Assembly: GCA_039583875.1 (NCBI GenBank)
Contig: CM077162.1
Coordinates: forward strand, 166,179,220 to 166,243,219
Source: Platanthera guangdongensis
Taxonomy: Eukaryota; Streptophyta; Magnoliopsida; Asparagales; Orchidaceae
Length of the DNA: 64,000 bases
Direction of reading: 5' to 3'
This document shows, piece by piece, positions 35,870 to 46,234 of the stretch; position 1 is the first letter of the stretch; every line of letters starts with the position of its first letter. Position numbers and translations under genes: made by a program. The notes under the pieces were generated by a model. It was not told the DNA's origin and did not search any database. It worked only from the letters and a program-made list of their open reading frames with translations.

Positions 35870-37797
35870 ATGGGTTCAGGAGAGAACCATAAAAAACTTG
35901 GTGCAATGAAATTGCTAATTTGCAGGAAGGAGATATTTGGAATCTGGAAGGAAATGGTCAGATTGTTTATGGAGGCATCTGATCCTAGAATCTATATAAC
36001 AGTTAAGGAATGACCATATGTTCCTATGAAGATTTCTATTCTTGATGCCAACCAAAGAATTCCAAAGGATTTTTCAGAGATGACTAAGGATGAGATCATC
36101 TTGGCAACAATGGATAAAAGAGCCCAGAATATTATAGTAAGTGTCATTGATGATGCAACATTCCAGAATCTAATACACTGCAAAACCTCCAAGAAAATGT
36201 GACACATTGATTGTCTACATGGAGGGGTCTGAAGAGGTTAGGTAAGATAGGAAATCTATGCTTAATCAAGAATATGAGAGCTTCAGACAGGCCAAGTCTG
36301 AAAGTATTACTGAATGTTATAAGAAGTTCTATAGGATTGTCAATGAACTAATGTCCTATGGAAGAGTTTTCAGTACTTATGAGTTAAATGACAAATTCCT
36401 TAGGTCTTTGACTAAGGAATGAGATACACAAATCTGTGTCATAAGGGAAGTGGACAGACTGGGTGAAATTTCTCCTCCAACATTGTTTGGAAAATTGCTG
36501 TCATATGATATGCAGTTGTTAGCCAGAAAGGAGGAAGAAAAGAATACCAAGGGTGACTATAAAGATAAGTCAGTGGCCTTCAAGGTAGAAGCCACAAGGA
36601 AGAATAGGAAAATGTCTCCATCTTTTCCTAAAAGAGATGCAGAAATGATCTCAGAGATTTCAGATAATCTCAGTACAGATAGCAGTGACTCAGATGAAGA
36701 CTTTGCAGCATTCACAAGGAAGTTCCAGAGATTCTTGAAGAAGAAACAGTGGAAATCTAAGCCTTCCACATCTCAGTCCAAGGATGATTATTATCAGAAG
36801 AGGAAATCATCCAGGAAGGACAGGAATGGGACAAAGCCTAGCAAATCAACTACTTCCAAGATTATATGCTATTGCTGCAATAAAGATGGACATATTGTGG
36901 CTGACTGTCCAAATAAGAGGAAAGAGTCTGCTAATAGAAAGAAGTCACAGCACAAGGGAAAGAAGGAGAAATCCCTGGTTTCTGAGAAAGAAAAAAGTTT
37001 GACTGATCAATCAACTTCAGAGTCTGAATCAGAGGCTGAGGCATAAAATTGGTTTGTTTGTAGAAGAAGAGGATGATTTCATGCAATTACTGGACTCTAT
37101 CTATGAGTAGGAAGACCATCAGTGCAAAGGACTGATGGCAATGTCTGAAGAAGGCTAGTGCTAGGATCAGTCTGGCCTCAGTAAGGTAAAATGTATCTCT
37201 GTTGATTCTGATTATTTTACTAGGTCAGAATCAGATGCATCTTCATCAAGAGATGAAGATGGGTCTGAATCTGAAGGAGATATTCATCAGCTGATAGATG
37301 AATATGGAGATTTATTGCAGGCACTTAAGAGAAGCAAAAGCCTGGCCAAACATCAGGCTAAGGAAATTGCAGCTCTTAAGTTGGTTGTATCTGATTCAGA
37401 GAATTTGCTGAATCAAAAGATGAATGAGATTGCCAAATTGAAGAACATAACTGTTATTAAAATGGGAACAATCACATTCAAGAATGTTCAGATTAAAAAA
37501 CTGGAGAATAGACTTCAGAAAGAGAAGGAGATTGTGGCTAGTTTTTCTAAGCCAAAATCTGTATTACCCTTAATAGATGACTTTGTGTCACAAAAGGGTA
37601 AGGCGCGAATAGGCTTTAAGAGAACAGCTTGGGCTGCTAAGTCCAATAAGAAAGGCAAAGCCCCAGCACTGAACAATAGATCTGCTGCTTATAATTCAGC
37701 TAAAGTTGTACCAAAACAAAGGTATAATAAGTTTGAGTGCTGGTGCTGTGGCAAGATAGGCCACTTTGCCTTAGACTGTTGGCACAATTCTAGTGTC
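35870..37797 (+). pseudogene. gag: Sirevirus 1 gag, 5' part (interrupted by Sirevirus 2)
   Basis: Starts at ATG 35870. A capsid region of the Copia UBN2 type follows (FGIWKEMVRLFMEASDPR; ESFRQAKSESITECYKKFYR; LNDKFLRSLTKE), then zinc knuckle CYCCNKDGHIVADC (about 36868-36910), an acidic Ser-rich stretch, a Lys/Glu coiled-coil-like segment (LKRSKSLAKHQAKEIAALK, 37318 onward) and a second knuckle CWCCGKIGHFALDC (about 37739-37780). Stops at 36011, near 36200 and 36239, and at 36420, plus at least two frame changes, make it inactive. The reading resumes after the nested element at 46132. Two knuckles flanking a coiled coil are also seen in part in Sirevirus 2. Confidence 0.85.
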
Positions 37798-38119
37798 AAG
37801 GATGTTGGGTATTGTATCCACGATTACCTAGATTTGAGGAAGCCCCCTGTCGAGCTAAGATGAATTCACAATTTATTTGATGAAACATTTCCAGTTGTGC
37901 TTGTAGTTTCTCCACGCTAAGTGCACACCAATGTCAGGGTGCAGTAGGTCAATATACACGGGTCTGCACGACGTAATCCCTCGTTGAGCAGATCAGTGTG
38001 TTGGCCTACGTGTACTCTCTCTATTGGAGTGCACTTATTTTCAAGCACAGGGCCGCTCATATGCAAGAGAAGATAAGGAGCATGGAGGATCAAGGAGCAG
38101 CTCCTGGGGTGGAAGACGA

Positions 38120-38455
38120 AAAATCTTCCAAGGCAAATTCGACGAGAATCACCAAGTGATTCTCGCCGATTCGGCGAGAATCACTAGTGATTCTCGCCGA
38201 ATCGACGAGAATCATTAGTGATTCTCGCCGACTCCTTTTGGCCATCTCAAGACGGTGCCAAGTAAGATTCGGCGAGAATCACTTGTGATTCCCGCCGAAC
38301 CAGTGGTCAAGCAGCCCATGTGTAAAGTAAAATTCGTTGAGAATCGACAAGTGATTCGACGAGAATCACAAACGATTCTCGACGAATCGTCGAGAATCAC
38401 TTGGTGATTCTCGCCGATTCGTCGAGAATCGTCTGCGATTCTCGCCGATTTTGAC
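38120..38455. promoter_or_regulatory. GATTCTCGCCGA/TCGGCGAGAATC hairpin cluster
   Basis: Repeated inverted units in which GATTCTCGCCGA and its complement TCGGCGAGAATC are separated by CACTAGT-like loops. They lie upstream of the LTR TATA-like box. The 3' LTR (44886-45140) has fewer units. The same core (CTCGCCGAATC, CCCGCCGAA) recurs before ORF3 at 41545-41690. Confidence 0.75.
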
Positions 38456-38570
38456 TTGGCGTTTTCTCAGAATGCTGCTGAACCAGATTCTGCTTCTGGA
38501 TTTGTTTGAACCGGATTTTGGGGATTTCAATTGTGGGTCCCATAAACGGTCATATTTGAGAATCCTACAG

Positions 38571-38578
38571 TATTTATA
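38571..38578 (+). promoter_or_regulatory. TATA-like box of the Sirevirus 2 LTR
   Basis: TATTTATA about 115 bp after the hairpin cluster, at the position expected for the U3 core promoter. It is a weaker match than the box before ORF3. Confidence 0.45.
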
Positions 38579-39438
38579 CTCAGGTACTTTTGAACAGTAA
38601 CTACACGGATAAGAGAAAAAGAAAACCAAGCGGCGACGTAACCCTAAATCCGCGAACTCGCTCCGCTCCGCCGCCGCCGCTCGCGTCAAGTGGTCGCCGC
38701 TGCTGATCGCTCTTCTTCCCGATCTCCGGTGACAGAAGCTTAGCAAGGCTTGTGTCTCACGCGTCTATCCGGAGATCTCTTGTCTCTCGATTCGTTGACC
38801 GAGAAAAACTCCCCCGTCCGAATCGATCGAGACGACTGATCCTAGAGTGACCGTTGGTAGACCTAGCTTGCTTCGCTACGAAGTTTAGATCTCCAAGTTC
38901 TGCAGCCACTCTTCATCATAGCCGCCGATCCCGAAGCTAGCCGCCGCTCGTGTGCCGCCGCGGTTCCGGGGAGATCTTCTCCAAGAGAGACCAAGGTCGT
39001 AGACTCTTCATCGACTTCAAGAACACGTCGTCGAACAAAGAGGAACACCGGTGTCTCCAAGAGAAGTTTGTATCACGTGTACATTCTACTTTTATTTTAT
39101 TGTAAAGGAACTTTTGTTCTGTGTTGTAAGGGTTGGGTGCAACCCGATTTGTGGGAGTGTTGACTCTCACGTGTGGAAGGGCTCCTTCCGTTAGTGAAGG
39201 GATTGGATTTCAATCCCGTTGGTGAAGTGACCGAGTCGTCCCTTGTTGGGGAGATAGGTCGAAGGGGGAAAGTGGATGTACCCAAGTCGGGGAACCACTA
39301 TAAATTTGCTGTGTATTCTGTGTGCTGGGTTTGTTGTTTTTATTGTGCAGGTACATCCATAAATTCCGCAAAAGAACCACACGTCACCTATCCCCCCCCC
39401 CATAGGTGCACATTGCCGACACTAGGTGGACTTTCAAG

Positions 39439-39450
39439 TGGTATCAGAGC
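39439..39450 (+). other. Primer-binding site of Sirevirus 2
   Basis: TGGTATCAGAGC two bases after the 5' LTR. Confidence 0.95.
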
Positions 39451-39510
39451 CAGGTTCCTCAACAAAAAGGCTAACACCTTGAGGTGAATCCTGCCACCAG
39501 TGTCAGAAGC

Positions 39511-41082
39511 ATGGATCTGGATTATGACGTATTGCCACTCAAACTCCCTGCATGCACAAAGGATTATTATCCTATCTGGAGGATGAGAGTGTTATTTCAC
39601 CTGGATGCCATCGATCCTCGAGCATCCCTCATCCTGGAAGAGGGTCCATTTATCCCTATGAAGACCACCGACTCGGGGACCCAAGTGCCCATGTGCATCC
39701 CTGAGATGACAGAGATGGAACTCTCATTTTTCCAACTGGACCAGAGGATTTGACAAATTATTATGGATGTCTGGTCTGGAGCCTCTCGCTCCAGGTTGGA
39801 AAAATGTAAAACGGCTAAATCTCTATGGATGATGATCTCAGAGCTGATGGGGGGGTCAGAGGAAGCTGAAATTTGCTGCCAATCTGAGGATGAAGCATAT
39901 GTGGGGGTAATCACTTCTAAAGATGAATGCAAGGATCCTTCGGATTGCATCAGAGCTCCAGTATCCTTGTCAGAGACTGAAGAAGATAGTGAGGAAAGCA
40001 GCTCCGACGAGGAAGAACCATTGGTCACTGATTCTAATGACAATAACCCAGATGAGCAGGTATCATCTTCATCCTGTCCCACATCTTTTGACTTTTCTGA
40101 AAACAGAAACTGCTCTCCTCCAGAAAATACTGATTCCCTGAAGAGAGCCCTTCAGGAAAGCAATCTACTTGCTGAGGAGCAAGCTCGAGAGATTGCTCGA
40201 CTGAAGATCTTGTTGGTTCTCCAATTGGGGTCCAACAAGGTCAAGGATTCTAAGATCTCAGCTCTAGAAAATAGTCTAGATAATGAGAAACGTATAGTAT
40301 CTAACTTTTCCAAAGTTGATGCTATAAAGAGAAAACAAGAAACCGGGTGGATCTCCCGGATTATCCAGGGATGGAGAAATGGGGAAACGGTGTTCCGACC
40401 TCCCACTCCAAGCGGGAAGGCAACTCATCATGCCTTCAGATATGACCACAGAAATAATCGTGGTCACTGCAAGGGTGAATTGTCCCCATGTGGAAACGTC
40501 CATAGTGCAAGAGGCGTCATGGCAACCCATGAGGAAATACCTAAGGCTCATTCTGAGCCCTTTGTATTCACGGCCACTGCCACAACAAAGTGTGGATCTG
40601 CAGGTTCTAGTTCATAGAAGAACTCTCTCCATTCGAGGACACGGGATAGGGAGAATAGAAGTCATGATGTCAGGCGTCATGGAGCCTCAGCAAGGAAGAT
40701 GCCTGAAAGAATGGCACCACCTTCTCGGCCTCATAACGCTCACATCATGCATTCGTTCCACCCTTCATCATGCCTCGATGGAAGAGGAATTTGTGCAACA
40801 AGAACATGCCCTATCCCTTTGAGACCTAGGACCGTGACTACATCAGTCACTAGATCAGGTCAAAAACGGCGATACAACATTCACTCTTGTTGGTGCTGCG
40901 GCAAAGTGGGACACTTTGCCATTGACTGTTGGCACAACCTCTCTGTGCCCACAGCAAGGGCTTCTCCACATTATAGGGACAGAGGCAGTCTTCCAGACAG
41001 GTTTTCTCAAGGAAGGCAGTTGCGTGTTCATGCTAATAGAAACCTAGGACCCAATATGATTTGGGTTCCTAAGGTAAAGTAA
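39511..41082 (+). pseudogene. gag: Sirevirus 2 gag, internally deleted
   Basis: One frame from ATG 39511 to TAA 41080-41082 with only two internal stops, TGA 39751-39753 and TAG 40615-40617. The N-terminus (TKDYYPIWRMRVLFHLDA) is the start of the Copia capsid domain, but the middle of that domain is missing: after ISELMGG the sequence jumps to an acidic region. A Leu-rich coiled-coil-like stretch (about 40130-40320) and one zinc knuckle CWCCGKVGHFAIDC (about 40888-40930) follow. The end NMIWVPKVK is shared in style with Sirevirus 1 gag (SYLVSKVK). Particle assembly by this product is doubtful. Confidence 0.8.
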
Positions 41083-41544
41083 TTCTGTTTTGCAGGGTAG
41101 TCTAGATCCCCGTGAATACTTGGGAACTAGACAGTACGTGGCTCAAGGCTAACTTGGAACAAGCGTCTACAATAACAGACGTGCTACCTGTTGAGCATAA
41201 TCACTTTAAGCTACTGATATGTTCTACCTGTGGGACTAAGACGATGACTCTCCATATCCCAGGTAATTTTGATCAGTTCAAGGACTTGTGTCATGATGCA
41301 TCCTCATTCAAAGTAAATATATATACATTTCTATCATTGTGTATACGTATACTTATGTCATTGCGAATTTCGACAACACACAATTGACATTTAGAAGACT
41401 TTGCAAAAACCTCCATAAAATTCAAATAGATTGACTTTAGAATATACTTGTATTTATCATTCCTTTTATTAACTTGACATCGGAAAATCTCTAAAATGGT
41501 GCAATGCTTCCCAAAGTAGTCAAGAAAACCATCAATATATACTC
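41083..41544 (+). other. Pol stub and unassigned spacer of Sirevirus 2
   Basis: Just after the gag stop, ATACTTGGGAACTAGACAGT and GGCTCAAGG resemble a damaged version of the protease start (WYLDSGCSRH) of Sirevirus 1. Integrase, RT and RNase H are absent. The rest is AT-rich and unrecognised. Confidence 0.5.
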
Positions 41545-41992
41545 CGAATCTCGCCGACCCATTTTATATCTCACCGAATTAGACAAACGGTATTAGAAAT
41601 CAAATTAGACAAATCTCGCCGAATCCCGTCGAAGGAACTCGCGACCGCTCGGCTTCCCCCGAATCCCGACGACTCCTATAAATCCCGCCGAAAGAATCTC
41701 CGCCTTTTCACCTTCCTCACGACTCGCGCAGGAGACCTCTGGACGACCCACGCCTTCCTCGCGCAAGTGCACTTCCGCGAACTCGCCGACACCCGCAGCC
41801 CTCCGACGCTCTCGTCGACGCCGTCGAATCGCTTCTATGCGTGATCTTCTTCTTCCCGAAGCTCACCAACTCTCTTCCACCGAAGCCCTTAGGTAACCTC
41901 CTCCTCACTGGCTCCAAGGCCGAACCCCATGTGATGCCTTCTTTTTTGAATGTACACTAATGCTTGGAGTCGGGCTTCTGTTTAGATCCTCA
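41545..41992 (+). promoter_or_regulatory. Internal promoter module upstream of ORF3 in Sirevirus 2
   Basis: Five copies of the LTR hairpin core (AATCTCGCCGACCC, TCTCACCGAATT, AATCTCGCCGAATCCC, GAATCCCGACGAC, AATCCCGCCGAAAG) lie at 41547-41690, with a TATAAAT box at 41677-41683. The ORF3 ATG is 310 bp on. A possible 5' UTR intron runs from CTTAG|GTAACC (about 41891) to CTGTTTAG (about 41985), just before the ATG. Promoter activity is inferred from this arrangement. Confidence 0.5.
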
Positions 41993-44293
41993 ATGGCCCC
42001 AAGGACGACTGCAGGCTTGATCTCTGGTTGCGAGCTGGTTCGCACTGGTTTTTCTCATGCCTCGGACGAGTTCCGGAACATCATTCTCATGCTGGAAGAA
42101 GCCGGGCTAACCTTCATATTGGAGCATCCTTGCAAAGTCTTAGATAAAGAAGTGCTGGAGTTCTTCTCTACCGCAAGGCTCCGAGACAGAGACTCCATCA
42201 TCAAGAGCAAGGTGGGTGGGACTAAGGTCAAGATGTCTGCCGGTAAGCTAACTCGCTACCTGCAGCTCTCAAATGCGGAACAGGAAGACTATTTGGAGGA
42301 CGAGGACAAAGCCAGAACCCTCCTGTTCTGCGGTCTACCAAGAGGCACTCGATCAATAAAGCGAAAAGAGATGAATGAAGAAGGGAAGCTCCTAGCTGAC
42401 ATCATAGGAAAAGTACTCATCTGTAAGCCAGGCTCCCATGATCATATCTCCGGAGATATGTTCAAAATTCTCATAGCCGTGGTCTGCAGAAAGAGGTTCA
42501 ACTGGGGAGAGTTGATGTTTCAAAAGATCAAGGACACTCTGGGCACTCCAAGCTTCGGCCGCATCATCAGTCTATATCTCAACCAGCTCAACGGAGACAG
42601 ATTCGACATGAGCAAAGGAGTTCCTCTACATTACTTGAAAAAGATGGATGCTACTGTGTTTGATCGATGGGAGCGGCGCATCGGGCAGCCGGCTGTGGAA
42701 GAGCAAGAGGAAGTATCTCCAGCAACCTCCCCCCGTGAAATTCCTGATACCCTGACTGCAGGAATCGAGGGGGAGACTCTACCCACTCATCTGGATATAA
42801 TATCTGAAATCGCCCAGGTGGCAAGGGATGCGGTGGCAGAAGTTCATGAAGAAAGTATACCTGGGTTGGAGGATGAGGAGGTCCTGAACAGAAACACCCA
42901 CGGAACTGAAGCTGAGGCACTGGACACTGCTGATCAAGAAGTGGAAGAAGATGCTGATATGGATGAGTTTTTGGATGAGGATGGAGAGGACGAGGTAAAT
43001 GAGGGCCATGAAGTGTTTGAATCTCCGGATACTGATGAACCTCCTACTGATAAGTCTGCACCAGTGGAGGGGGAGGTAAATGAGGCCACCAACGTTCCTC
43101 CCATAGAGGCTGTGATCGTATCCAGCTCTACTGATGCTTCTGCTGCCGAGCCAGAGCAAGGCCAAGAGGTGCCTCCGTGTATTCCACTACGAGATGAGCT
43201 GGCCACTCACACCATCACTATCATTCAAGGAATAGTGAACGAGCTTAAAGATTCTTTTGATACAGCTCATAAAACACTGCTGAAAAAGATCAAGACTTCC
43301 GAAGATCTCATGTTGAAAAACATGGTGGAAATCAACCATAAGCTGGATGTGATGGAAAAGAAATTCGAAGAAAAGTATACTGCGGCCGGCAAAGCAGTCA
43401 CACTGTTAATGGCCGGATTGAAAAAGGCTACTGATACTCTGGCTGTTGTCAATCAGAACGCCCACGTTGTAGCCAAGAACATTCAGCAGTTTGATGGTAA
43501 TATGGTCACCTTAAATGCAAATCAGCAGGCCCTAATCACTGAATTCGGCAAGACAACAAAGCACATTGATGACTCCTTGCACTCATATGCCAATTGCATA
43601 GCTGAAGAAGCCAAAAAGGGGGAGAAGGAGTATATCGCTAAGATGGCCGAGCTCCAGAAAAGCATGGATGCAAACTTTGTGAAATCAAGCAACTACGTCT
43701 ATGAGAGTTGCTGGTGGATGCTACAACAGGCACTGGGCACGTTAGGCGTCGTCCTACCTGACCAACCTGCCGGTGTTCAGGTTCCTGAGACTTCTAAGGC
43801 TGCTGAGGAAGTACATATTGCTGAGGATGTAAGTACAAGTGCTGCTGATATTTTCACTGATGAAGCTGACGCTAGGGCCATCTCCAAATCTAAGCTGAGA
43901 AGTATGTTTGACCAGGAGGCTTTAGCTAAAGCAAGGGGAAAGAGGAAAGTTCAGGAAGGGACATCAAAGGAGACACCAACTCAAAAGAGGATCAGACTAA
44001 GTGAGGAGGAGGTAAGAAACGAAAGGTGGAGCCCAGTCTCAAGGAACATCATCCTAGACACCTTCCGGCTGCAAGAAAGAGGAGAGATAAATCGAAATGA
44101 AGCATATAGCCAGTATGAATGGGAGACACACAAAGCATTTGAAGCGAAACGCAACATTTTCTTCAGAAACAACAAGGATCCAGACAAAGTTGCTCCTCCT
44201 AGGTACTACCCAAAGCCCAAGGAATACATGGAAAGGCAGAGCAAAAAGTACTTGGCGCAAACTCTTAAGGGTGACAGAGCTAAGGACAAATAG
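41993..44293 (+). CDS. Sirevirus ORF3 protein (putative plant transposon protein family), intact
   Basis: An open frame of 766 codons plus stop, starting MAPRTT (the homologue in Sirevirus 1 starts MAPKLE), so I prefer 41993 over an upstream ATG at 41960. The N-terminal domain of about 230 residues has KVLDKEVLEFFSTARLRD, IKSKVGGTKVKMS, FCGLP, KVLICKPGSHDHISGDMF and GRIISLYLNQL, resembling the domain annotated as putative plant transposon protein. A long acidic region, coiled-coil-like helices (residues about 420-570) and a basic, nuclear-signal-like C-terminus (KARGKRKVQEG; KRIRLSEEE) follow. No transmembrane segment is evident, so an envelope role is unlikely. The function of Sirevirus ORF3 is unknown. 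Preservation in a pol-less copy is notable. Confidence 0.85.
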   Translation: MAPRTTAGLISGCELVRTGFSHASDEFRNIILMLEEAGLTFILEHPCKVLDKEVLEFFSTARLRDRDSIIKSKVGGTKVKMSAGKLTRYLQLSNAEQEDYLEDEDKARTLLFCGLPRGTRSIKRKEMNEEGKLLADIIGKVLICKPGSHDHISGDMFKILIAVVCRKRFNWGELMFQKIKDTLGTPSFGRIISLYLNQLNGDRFDMSKGVPLHYLKKMDATVFDRWERRIGQPAVEEQEEVSPATSPREIPDTLTAGIEGETLPTHLDIISEIAQVARDAVAEVHEESIPGLEDEEVLNRNTHGTEAEALDTADQEVEEDADMDEFLDEDGEDEVNEGHEVFESPDTDEPPTDKSAPVEGEVNEATNVPPIEAVIVSSSTDASAAEPEQGQEVPPCIPLRDELATHTITIIQGIVNELKDSFDTAHKTLLKKIKTSEDLMLKNMVEINHKLDVMEKKFEEKYTAAGKAVTLLMAGLKKATDTLAVVNQNAHVVAKNIQQFDGNMVTLNANQQALITEFGKTTKHIDDSLHSYANCIAEEAKKGEKEYIAKMAELQKSMDANFVKSSNYVYESCWWMLQQALGTLGVVLPDQPAGVQVPETSKAAEEVHIAEDVSTSAADIFTDEADARAISKSKLRSMFDQEALAKARGKRKVQEGTSKETPTQKRIRLSEEEVRNERWSPVSRNIILDTFRLQERGEINRNEAYSQYEWETHKAFEAKRNIFFRNNKDPDKVAPPRYYPKPKEYMERQSKKYLAQTLKGDRAKDK

Positions 44294-44538
44294 TCATTAT
44301 ATTATAGCTGGTCACGGTGTATTAAGAACATTTAACAATTATTACTGTCGTGTGAACAATTCTGACTTTCATGTGAATATATTTCTCTTGGTATATATAT
44401 ATATTCTTGAATGTGTGAATGACTCAAGTCCTGTTCTGATTGCATATATTCCCTTGTGTCGCATATTTAATCTTTAAATGCTATTATTATTATTTGATAG
44501 GTGTTATTCATCTTAGCTAGTAGGGTTTTGGCTTCGTC

Positions 44539-44552
44539 AAATAGGGGGAGAT
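44539..44552 (+). other. Polypurine tract of Sirevirus 2
   Basis: AAATAGGGGGAGAT directly before the 3' LTR, the expected plus-strand primer. Identical in Sirevirus 1. Confidence 0.9.
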
Positions 44553-46126
44553 TGTTGGGTATTGTATCCACGATTACCTAGATTTGAGGAAGCCCCCTGT
44601 CGAGCTAAGATGAATTCACAATGTATTTGATGAAACATTTCCAGTTGTGCTTGTAGTTTCTCCACGCTAAGTGCACACCAATGTCAGGGTGCAGTAGGTC
44701 AATATACACGGGTCTGCACGACGTAATCCCTCGTTGAGCAGATCAGTGTGTTGGCCTACGTGTACTCTCTCTATTGGAGTGCACTTATTTTCAAGCACAG
44801 GGCCGCTCATATGCAAGAGAAGACAAGGAGCATGGAGGATCAAGGAGCAGCTCCTGGGGTGGAAGACGAAAAATCTTCCAAGGCAAATTCGACGAGAATC
44901 ACCAAGTGATTCTCGCCGACTCCTTTTGGCCATCTCAAGACGGTGCCAAGTAAGATTCGGCGAGAATCACTTGTGATTCCCGCCGAACCAGTGGTCAAGC
45001 AGCCCATGTGTAAAGTAAAATTCGTTGAGAATCGACAAGTGATTCGACGAGAATCACAAACGATTCTCGACGAATCGTCGAGAATCACTTGGTGATTCTC
45101 GCCGATTCGTCTAGAATCGTCTGCGATTCTCGCCGATTTTGACTTGGCGTTTTCTCAGAATGCTGCTGAACCAGATTCTGCTTCTGGATTTGTTTGAACC
45201 GGATTTTGGGGATTTCAATTGTGGGTCCCACAAACGGTCATATTTGAGAATCCTACAGTATTTATACTCAGGTACTTTTGAATAGTAACTACACGGATAA
45301 GAGAAAAAGAAAAACAAGCGGCGACGTAACCCTAAATCCGCGAACTCGCTCCGCTCCGCCGCCGCCGCTCGCGTCAAGTGGTCGCCGCTGCTGATCGCTC
45401 TTCTTCCCGATCTCCGGTGACAGAAGCTTAGCAAGGCTTGTGTCTCACGCGTCTATCCGGAGATCTCTTGTCTCTCGATTCGTTGACCGGGAAAAACTCC
45501 CCCGTCCGAATCGATCGAGACGACTGATCCTAGAGTGACCGTTGGTAGACCTAGCTTGCTTCGCTACGAAGTTTAGATCTCCAAGTTCTGCAGCCACTCT
45601 TCATCGTAGCCGCCGATCCCGAAGCTAGCCGCCGCTCGTGTGCCGCCGCCGGTTCCGGGGAGATCTTCTCCAAGAGAGACCAAGGTCGTAGACTCTTCAT
45701 CGACTTCAAGAACACGTCGTCGAACAAAGAGGAACATCGGTGTCTCCAAGAGAAGTTTGTATCACGTGTACATTCTACTTTTATTTTATTGTAAAGGAAC
45801 TTTTGTTCCGTGTTGTAAGGGTTGGGTGCAACCCGATTTGTGGGAGTGTTGACTCTCACGTGTGGAAGGGCTCCTTCCGTTAGTGAAGGGATTGGATTTC
45901 AATCCCGTTGGTGAAGTGACCGAGTCGTCCCTTGTTGGGGAGATAGGTCGAAGGGGGAAAGTGGATGTACCCAAGTCGGGGAACCACTATAAATTTGCTG
46001 TGTATTCTGTGTGCTGGGTTTGTTGTTTTTATTGTGCAGGTACATCCATAAATTCTGCAAAAGAACCACACGTCACCTATCCCCCCCCCCCATAGGTGCA
46101 CATTGCCGACACTAGGTGGACTTTCA
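44553..46126 (+). repeat. 3' LTR of Sirevirus 2
   Basis: Copy of 37803-39436 lacking about 60 bp of hairpin units near 44910. Followed by the target duplication AAGGA (46127-46131) and the resumed Sirevirus 1 gag. Confidence 0.95.
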
Positions 46127-46131
46127 AAGGA

Positions 46132-46234
46132 GAATAGCAGTCTGCCTGTTAGAAAAGCTGCAGGCAGATTTGTTAAGTTTCAGACTAACTTGAACCAAGG
46201 ACCCAAAAGTTATTTGGTTTCTAAGGTTAAGTAA
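46132..46234 (+). pseudogene. gag: Sirevirus 1 gag, 3' end with terminal TAA
   Basis: Continuation of the gag frame cut by Sirevirus 2, ending SYLVSKVK and TAA at 46232-46234. The pol frame follows directly in the same phase (TCTGTGTTGCAGGTG...). A single in-frame stop between gag and pol is the known arrangement in SIRE1-like elements, where readthrough has been proposed. Confidence 0.7.

Larger units (their letters stand above)
37803..39436 (+). repeat. 5' LTR of Sirevirus 2
   Basis: Begins TGTTGGGTATTGTATCC and ends GGTGGACTTTCA. It includes a GATTCTCGCCGA inverted-repeat cluster (38120-38450), a TATA-like box at 38571, a GC-rich leader and a C run before CATAGGTGC. It is about 60 bp longer than the 3' LTR because of two extra hairpin units. 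Confidence 0.95.
37803..46126 (+). mobile_element. Sirevirus 2: pol-deleted Copia element retaining gag and an open ORF3
   Basis: Inserted into Sirevirus 1 gag with target duplication AAGGA (37798-37802 and 46127-46131). The LTRs are 1634 and 1574 bp, TGTTGGG...ACTTTCA. The primer site is 39439-39450 and the polypurine tract AAATAGGGGGAGAT is 44539-44552. Gag is partly deleted and pol is reduced to a stub of its first few codons. The third ORF remains open for 767 codons. The element is non-autonomous for reverse transcription and integration and would need enzymes in trans. Apart from the 60-bp indel the LTRs differ by few bases, so it is young. Confidence 0.93.

Noticed and set aside
36500..37000. 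Lys/Ser-rich frame as a host nuclear protein
   Set aside because: It contains a CCHC knuckle and lies after a primer-binding site in Copia order, so it is the gag C-terminal region.
41993..44293. ORF3 as a retroviral envelope gene
   Set aside because: No signal peptide, membrane anchor or fusion motif is visible; the N-terminus resembles a plant transposon-associated domain.
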